Source: Thiobacillus sp. (GTDB taxonomy: Bacteria > Pseudomonadota > Gammaproteobacteria > Burkholderiales > Thiobacillaceae). From it: 64,000 nt of DNA. This document shows positions 59,142 through 64,000 of this stretch, one piece after another. A program made the translations under genes and the position numbers. The stretch spans positions 62,001 to 126,000 of the forward strand of contig WGNC01000010.1 in the NCBI GenBank assembly GCA_016124745.1. The letters run 5' to 3'. Position 1 is the stretch's first letter, and each line of letters starts with the position of its first letter. The notes beneath the pieces are model-generated. The model was not told the origin of the DNA. It ran no database searches and saw nothing but the letters and a program-made list of their open reading frames with translations.

Positions 59142-60476
59142 TTATAGCTTTGAAACTATGTCCTCACACCCCGGTGTGGCCTGTGCGTCTGCGGCAGCAA
59201 GGGTTTCGTCCAGCAATTCGATCCAGTGGCTGACGGGTACCGGTGACACCGCTGCCAGATGGTTCAGGCAGCCGATGTTGGCCGTCGCGATGGCCGTCGG
59301 GCGGCTGGCCATCAGTGTTTCGAGTTTGCCCGCACGCAGCGACTGCGCGAGATCGGGCTGCAGGATCGAATAGCTGCCCGCCGCACCGCAGCACATGAAG
59401 GGATAGCGGACCGGCACCAGCTTGAACCCGGCGCGCTTCAGCAGTTTCTCGACCACGCCGTTCAGCTTTTCGCCGTGCTGCAGGCTGCAGGACGACTGGA
59501 AGGCGATGCGTCGCGGGGGTTGCGACGCAGGCGCCTCCTGAAGCGGCGCCTCCTTCCATTCCTCGGCGACGATCTCCGCGATGTCGCGTGTCATCTCGGA
59601 GACGCGCTGTGCCTTGTCACGGTAGTGCGGGTCATCGAGCAGCAACTGCCCGTATTCGCGGAAATGCGTGCCACATGCACTGGCGGTGAGGACGATGGCT
59701 TCGACCCCGGCCTCGATATGCGGCCACAAGGCATCGATATTCCTGCGCATAAAGTTGCGCGCCTCTTCTGTCGCGGCCATGTGATGGCTGAAGGCACCGC
59801 AACAGCCGTCTGCAGCGGCAGTCAGCCGGATGCCGAAACGGTCCAGCACCCGCGCCGCGGCGGCATTGATGTCCGGTGCCAGGGCCGGCTGTACACACCC
59901 CTGCCAGACCAGCATGCGCCGGGCGTGCGCGCGGTCTGGCCAGGCACCGGCCGGGCGGCGTTCGGGGATTCGGGCGCGCAGCTTGTCCGGCAGGTATCGG
60001 CGCAGGACCTGGCCGGTGCGCAGCAACGCAGTGAACCGGAAGCGGTGGGGGACCACGGCGCGCACGGCCCGGCGCGTCAATTGTTCCTTCAGGGAACGTG
60101 GCGCGGCCCTTTCGACCAGATCGCGCCCGATATCGAGCAGGCGACCGTAGCGAACGCCTTGCGGGCAACTGGTTTCGCAGGAACGGCAGCTGAGGCAGCG
60201 ATCGAGATGCAGTTGCAGGTTGGCGCTCAGGGACCTGCCCGCCAGCGTTTCGATGGAAAAGGCAGGGGGCAATGTGGTCGGGTCGGGTTCCTTTCCCTCC
60301 AGCATCAGCTTGATCAGATAGATTCGACCGCGCGGTCCATCCCATCCCTCGTTGAGCAGGCGGAAGGTCGGGCACACGGGCTCGCACTGGCCGCAAATCA
60401 CGCAAGGAGACAGCAGGGCTTCCGCTTCGCGCCCTGCATCGGTATCACGGTAAGGTTCAGCCAGCTCGACTTTCAT
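59142..60476 (-). CDS. glcF: Glycolate oxidase iron-sulfur subunit
   Basis: A 444-residue protein. Two 4Fe-4S ferredoxin motifs (CVICGQCEPVCPTF, residues ~25; CLSCRSCETSCPQGV, ~93) are followed by two cysteine-rich CCG domains (DGCCGAFSHHMAAT, FMCCGAAGSYSI). It passes electrons from glycolate oxidation to the quinone pool. The partner subunits GlcD and GlcE are not in the window, so it is separated from them here or used by another dehydrogenase. A REP-like repeat lies past its stop. The 226 nt upstream show no gene. Confidence 0.92.
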   Translation of the reverse strand: MKVELAEPYRDTDAGREAEALLSPCVICGQCEPVCPTFRLLNEGWDGPRGRIYLIKLMLEGKEPDPTTLPPAFSIETLAGRSLSANLQLHLDRCLSCRSCETSCPQGVRYGRLLDIGRDLVERAAPRSLKEQLTRRAVRAVVPHRFRFTALLRTGQVLRRYLPDKLRARIPERRPAGAWPDRAHARRMLVWQGCVQPALAPDINAAAARVLDRFGIRLTAAADGCCGAFSHHMAATEEARNFMRRNIDALWPHIEAGVEAIVLTASACGTHFREYGQLLLDDPHYRDKAQRVSEMTRDIAEIVAEEWKEAPLQEAPASQPPRRIAFQSSCSLQHGEKLNGVVEKLLKRAGFKLVPVRYPFMCCGAAGSYSILQPDLAQSLRAGKLETLMASRPTAIATANIGCLNHLAAVSPVPVSHWIELLDETLAAADAQATPGCEDIVSKL

Positions 60477-60702
60477 TTGTATGCATTGCCCAAGGGTCGT
60501 CGGTCCAAACTATGGGCCAGGCTGAAAAACCTGTCCAAGACCTTGTGCCGATCGTGCCGATAGGATTGGATTATCGATGTTCGAATTCCGGTTCATCAAA
60601 CGATCTGCGGGCAAGACGGATATGAACCTGGAGTGCCGGACAGGCGCGGAAGAAACCTTGACCGCCGCCCTGCCAGGAGATTTCCGTCCTGCATCCGCTC
60701 GC

Positions 60703-61764
60703 TCAGGGCCTCCGGGAACTGCCACGATCATCGGACACAACTGCCGGCGTCGCGTCAGGCACCTTGCCCTGGTCTGGCCTGAATTCGCTATGGCTGCACT
60801 TGTCGGTCAGGGGGCAGGGCCTGAACCGGTGACAGGTCTTCAGCTTGCACCGGACCGTGGTCCATTCCGCTGCCAACTCCGAAAAAGCCTTGCAAGCCGG
60901 GCTCTTGTAGGCGCCCTTGCGGCAGATCAGACTGATCGTGTGGCGGGGCAATTCAGGCAGCAGGTCGATCGAATGAAGTCCGTGCTGCGCGCAGGCAATG
61001 GTTTCCGGAAGGATGGTCGCGAGACGGCCCAGACGGACGATCTCGATGATGACGCTTAGCGAGGTGGCCTCCATCGAGACGGGCGGCATGATCGCATGCT
61101 CCAGACAGTACCGGTCGATATGGCGCCGAAGCGCGTAGTCCGTATTGAAAAGGACCAGCGGTTCCTGCTCCAGGGCATGTTTGCTCAACGGCCCCTGTTG
61201 GTTGGCCAGGGGGTGGTCCTTGCCGACGGCGAGCTTGAGTGTTTCGACGAAGAGGATGTGGCTGTCGACATCGTCCGAGCTTTCCTCGGTCGTGAGTGTG
61301 CTGCTGAAGGCGATGCCCATGTCTACACGGTCTTCAGCCAGGGCCGACACAATGTCGTTCTGGGGCATTTCAAACGTGCTCACCGTGATGCTGGGATGGC
61401 GCGCGTTGAACTGGTCCAGCAACGGCGTGGCCAGGAAGTCGGTGATGGGCGTCATGCCGAGCCGGAGCGAACCGCGACTGAGATCCTGCAGCTCGTGGAT
61501 GGCCCGCTTTGCCACGTCGAGCTCCCCCATCGCGCGGCGTGCATAGTGCAAATAGACTTCGCCGGCAGCGGTCAGCCGCACGTTCCGTCCGGAGCGGTCA
61601 AGCAACTGCACTTCCAGCAAGTCTTCCAACTGCTTGATTTGCTGTGACAGCGTCGGCTGCGAGACATACAACACTTCTGCAGCCCGTGTGAAGCTGTGGT
61701 GTTCCGCCACTGCGAGCAGGTAGCGGATCGAACGGGGGAAGATGATGTTTCTATCCATAGCCAT
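60703..61764 (-). CDS. LysR family regulator, CynR-like
   Basis: A 353-residue regulator. The N-terminal winged helix-turn-helix is typical (IRYLLAVAEHHSFTRAAEVL, then YVSQPTLSQQIKQLEDLLEV). An effector-binding domain occupies residues ~95-300, with LATILPETIACA resembling CynR/CysB-type proteins. The last ~50 residues extend beyond the usual ~300 and look unstructured. It is divergent from the CbiM-like and cyanase genes, with a 207-nt shared region that should hold both promoters, so it probably activates them with cyanate. No operator was assigned with confidence. Confidence 0.88.
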   Translation of the reverse strand: MAMDRNIIFPRSIRYLLAVAEHHSFTRAAEVLYVSQPTLSQQIKQLEDLLEVQLLDRSGRNVRLTAAGEVYLHYARRAMGELDVAKRAIHELQDLSRGSLRLGMTPITDFLATPLLDQFNARHPSITVSTFEMPQNDIVSALAEDRVDMGIAFSSTLTTEESSDDVDSHILFVETLKLAVGKDHPLANQQGPLSKHALEQEPLVLFNTDYALRRHIDRYCLEHAIMPPVSMEATSLSVIIEIVRLGRLATILPETIACAQHGLHSIDLLPELPRHTISLICRKGAYKSPACKAFSELAAEWTTVRCKLKTCHRFRPCPLTDKCSHSEFRPDQGKVPDATPAVVSDDRGSSRRP

Positions 61765-61971
61765 CCCCTATAGCGCGCATCGGAATTTAATCTTGGAAAG
61801 CCATCGTCGCATGGTACATAGTTCAGTGCAACAGCGGCGTAGGGCGCCCGCTCGTGCAGGCTGCACAGCAGTGGATCTCCGCAGGTGCCTTGCGTCGTTG
61901 ATCGGTTTCCTGATATTTGCTGAGGCGAAGCAGGCAAATTCGGGGGAGTTCATAGATCAAAGGAGATACAC

Positions 61972-62652
61972 ATGCACATTGAACCAGGCGTCGTCGACGG
62001 CGCGAAAATTGTCCTGAGCTATGTTACGGCAGCGGGCGCGATTGGCTATGCCGTGAAACAGTCGCTCAACACGATCCGGCTGGACGGGTTGGTTCCGCTT
62101 GCGGTTCGGAGCGTCATCGCGACGGTTCTCGTGTTCTGTTTCTTCCAGGTGCTGCCGCACTACCCGATCGGGGTATCCGAAGTGCACCTCATTCTGGGCG
62201 CGACACTCTTTCTGATGTTCGGTGCCGGCGCAGCCGCAATCGGCCTGGCGGCCGGTCTATTGGCCCAGGGGCTATTCTTCGTGCCGGCGGACTTGCCGCA
62301 GTACGGCATGAATGTCACGACCCTGCTGGTACCGCTCCTGGCCGTCAGCGCGCTGGCGCGTCGCGTCATTCCTGCCGACATCCCCTACAAGGATCTCGAG
62401 TACGGACAGGTGTTTGCGTTGTCGACCGCCTACCAGGGGGGTGTCATAGCCTGGGTAGCGTTCTGGGCATTCTACGGTCAGGGGTTTGGTGCCGAGAACC
62501 TCGCTAGGGTCGGCAGCTTCGGTGCCGCCTATATGGCCGTCATCCTCATCGAGCCGCTCGTGGACCTGGCAATTCTTTCCGTCGCCAAGACGCTGCATCG
62601 ATTCGGCGACAGCAAGATATTCCATGCGCGACTGTATCGGGCTGCCGCGTGA
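61972..62652 (+). CDS. CbiM-like energy-coupling factor transporter permease
   Basis: A 226-residue membrane protein with about six helices, beginning MHIEPG, whose exposed N-terminus and His2 bind metal in CbiM. SEVHLILGATLFLMFG matches the conserved His region, and QYGMNVTTLLVPLL is also family-like. CbiM/NikM proteins take up Co2+ or Ni2+ with CbiN, CbiQ and CbiO, none of which is here. AAAGGAGA precedes the ATG. Its place between the CynR-like regulator and cyanase suggests it serves cyanate metabolism, either for metal supply or as an altered transporter (inference). Confidence 0.83.
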   Translation: MHIEPGVVDGAKIVLSYVTAAGAIGYAVKQSLNTIRLDGLVPLAVRSVIATVLVFCFFQVLPHYPIGVSEVHLILGATLFLMFGAGAAAIGLAAGLLAQGLFFVPADLPQYGMNVTTLLVPLLAVSALARRVIPADIPYKDLEYGQVFALSTAYQGGVIAWVAFWAFYGQGFGAENLARVGSFGAAYMAVILIEPLVDLAILSVAKTLHRFGDSKIFHARLYRAAA

Positions 62653-62792
62653 ATGCGCGTGCGAGAGGTCTCCGGCAGCAAGGGCGGAGGCCTCGAGCAG
62701 CAGTTTCTGACTGATTTCCTCATGCGGACGTGAGTCTGGGCATGCAGCCCTACCTTGTCGTCCTGCCGAATCGTTTACGATTGGACCGACCG

Positions 62793-63233
62793 ATGAACAA
62801 AGCTGAAATGAAAGACGCCATCCTCGAGGCAAAATTCGCAACAGGCCTAAAGTGGAGCGACATTGCCAAGGCGGCGGGCCTTTCCGCTGAATATACCTGT
62901 TCGGCTTGTCTCGGAATGAACCACCTGGACAAGCGCAATGCGGATGCGGTGGCCGACGTGCTCGGTCTTGGCGAAGACGTCTCGACTGCGTTGCAGCGCT
63001 TCCCGCACAAGAAATGGAACCAGGCCGTTCCGACCGATCCGGTGATCTACCGCTGGTACGAGATGGTGGGCGTGTACGGCGAGACCATCAAGGAGCTGAT
63101 CCATGAGAAATTCGGCGACGGCATCATGAGTGCGATCGACTTCACCATGAATATTGACAAACAGGAAGACCCGAAAGGCGACCGCGTGCTGGTCACCATC
63201 AGCGGCAAGTTTCTGCCTTACAAGTCCTGGTGA
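62793..63233 (+). CDS. cynS: Cyanase (cyanate hydratase)
   Basis: A 146-residue enzyme that converts cyanate and bicarbonate to ammonia and CO2 by way of carbamate. Catalytic residues are all present: R87 and E90 in YRWYEMVGVYG, and S113 in FGDGIMSAIDF, equal to R96, E99 and S122 of E. coli. The N-terminal helical domain is WSDIAKAAGLSAEYTCSACL. I start at ATG 62793 (MNKAEMK), which matches family length, though the ribosome binding site is weak; an upstream GTG reading is unlikely. Ammonia made here could feed the GltBD system. Confidence 0.95.
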   Translation: MNKAEMKDAILEAKFATGLKWSDIAKAAGLSAEYTCSACLGMNHLDKRNADAVADVLGLGEDVSTALQRFPHKKWNQAVPTDPVIYRWYEMVGVYGETIKELIHEKFGDGIMSAIDFTMNIDKQEDPKGDRVLVTISGKFLPYKSW

Positions 63234-63369
63234 CGGTGAGAATCGCGTGATGCTTTCGGTGCCGCGTCGGGGCTTGCAGCCCTCGAGGCGCACCGGCTTC
63301 CATGCAGTGCAGTGCCCGGTAGACAGCTATCTGTCCGGTAGTCAGGGTGAACGAGAAGTGAGGTGAGAC

Positions 63370-64000
63370 ATGTCTGCGCGTGATCCGCATCGCTTCGTCA
63401 ACGAGCTCGATGAGGTTGCAATAAACAACCTCATTGCCAGGCTCGAAAGTCGTGCCCAGGACGACGTCTTTGCCTGCTTGCTGGACAATTACGTTGTCCG
63501 TCTCGTCCTGCCACCGACAGCCCGGGTGCTGGAAGTGGGCTGCGGCACCGGCGCGATGCTGCGATCCCTGGCGCGGCGCGAGGACTTCACGGGCAAGGCA
63601 TTCGGCGTTGACCAGTGCAGTCATTTCATCGATGCCGCGAACAAGTTCGCGCGCGCCGAGAATGTCAGCGACCAGCTCGTTTTCCAGGTGGGCGACGCCC
63701 ACAAGCTCGATTTCCCCGCCGCATCCTTCGATGTCGTGATCGCCCACACCCTGATCAGTCACGTCACCGAGCCCGCGGCCGTCCTGAAAGAAATGGCGCG
63801 CGTCGTTCGTCTGGGCGGCACGGTGGTCATCTTCGACGGCGATTACGCGTCCCTGACGTACGGGTTTCCGGACCACGGCTTTGGCCATCAGATGGATATG
63901 GCCCTGGCGAACGCGACCTTCAACAACCCGCGAATCATGCGCGATCTACCGCGGCTGCTGCCGGAATTCGGTTTGACGCTGACGGCAGCCTGGGGCGATG
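63370..64000 (+). CDS. Class I SAM-dependent methyltransferase (partial, 3' end outside window)
   Basis: At least 210 residues, open to the window edge. SAM motif I is VLEVGCGTGAMLRSLA; the acidic residue after beta-2 is in FGVDQCSHFIDAANKFA; FQVGDAHKLDFPAASFDVVI and MARVVRLGGTVVIFDGDYAS complete a UbiE-like fold. The start is ATG 63370, preceded by GAGGTGAG. It follows cynS by 136 nt on the same strand. Substrate unknown; membership in the cyanate operon is uncertain. Confidence 0.9.
   Translation, partial: MSARDPHRFVNELDEVAINNLIARLESRAQDDVFACLLDNYVVRLVLPPTARVLEVGCGTGAMLRSLARREDFTGKAFGVDQCSHFIDAANKFARAENVSDQLVFQVGDAHKLDFPAASFDVVIAHTLISHVTEPAAVLKEMARVVRLGGTVVIFDGDYASLTYGFPDHGFGHQMDMALANATFNNPRIMRDLPRLLPEFGLTLTAAWGD

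Noticed and set aside
60577-61059. A 160-codon plus-strand reading against the LysR gene
   Set aside because: It is the antisense of the regulator's C-terminal region and shows no family resemblance.

Overview
The window is GC-rich, densely coded bacterial chromosome. Its protein families and the neighbourhoods glmU-glmS, argS-SPOR-dsbA, priA/hemE and gltB-gltD point to a betaproteobacterium. Thiobacillus or another member of the Nitrosomonadales is plausible from gene content, but this is inferred from memory of such genomes and was not tested. No phage, integrase, intact transposase or CRISPR array is visible.

Layout. Positions 1-2420 hold the end of glmU and all of glmS (UDP-GlcNAc synthesis). 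Positions 2421-11842 are an accessory stretch: five copies of a 20-bp repeat that resemble insertion-sequence end repeats, a DUF6471 gene, and a minus-strand array of four exported DUF1254/DUF1214 proteins with an AraC-type regulator. Broken copies of the same family lie at both ends of the array, and the start of a porin-like gene lies at its far end. Positions 11855-29207 are core: a NarL-type response regulator, SDR, dsbA, SPOR protein, argS, priA, a DnaA-box-bearing spacer, hemE, a glycine-zipper protein, a frameshifted small secreted protein, gltD, gltB, a pyrophosphatase-like protein and an EEP-family hydrolase.

Positions 29288-39196 form a defence-like island, all on the minus strand. 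In transcription order it reads: AlbA_2/HATPase protein, type III Mod, zeta-like toxin, small putative antitoxin, type III Res, two small conserved proteins, and a primase-helicase of the TOTE type. Most junctions are 4-nt ATGA overlaps. The island shows decay: Mod has lost the N-terminal region that carries the catalytic DPPY motif, and the toxin is frameshifted at an A6/T6 tract. A tRNA-Ala(CGC) borders the island.

Positions 39361-48983 hold a VanZ protein, lgt, an unusual in-frame fusion of dihydroxy-acid dehydratase (IlvD) to a hexose-6-phosphate mutarotase-like domain, a ParA ATPase, an ankyrin protein, a DUF255 thioredoxin-like protein, a cytochrome c and an AGCS symporter preceded by a 13-bp palindrome. 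Positions 49003-60476 hold a truncated hydroxyacid dehydrogenase, a GarR-like reductase, an AEC transporter, a PbpG-like endopeptidase, an HDOD-GAF histidine kinase paired with a REC-PAS-GGDEF-EAL regulator, PhzF, DUF523, GST and GlcF. The right end (60703-64000) is a cyanate locus: a CynR-like LysR regulator divergent from a CbiM-like membrane protein and cyanase, then a methyltransferase cut by the window edge.

The most novel-looking items are the coupled primase-helicase module (29288-32576), the RM operon with an embedded toxin pair (32609-37404), the IlvD-mutarotase fusion (40653-43430), and the DUF1254 array with its broken flanking copies.
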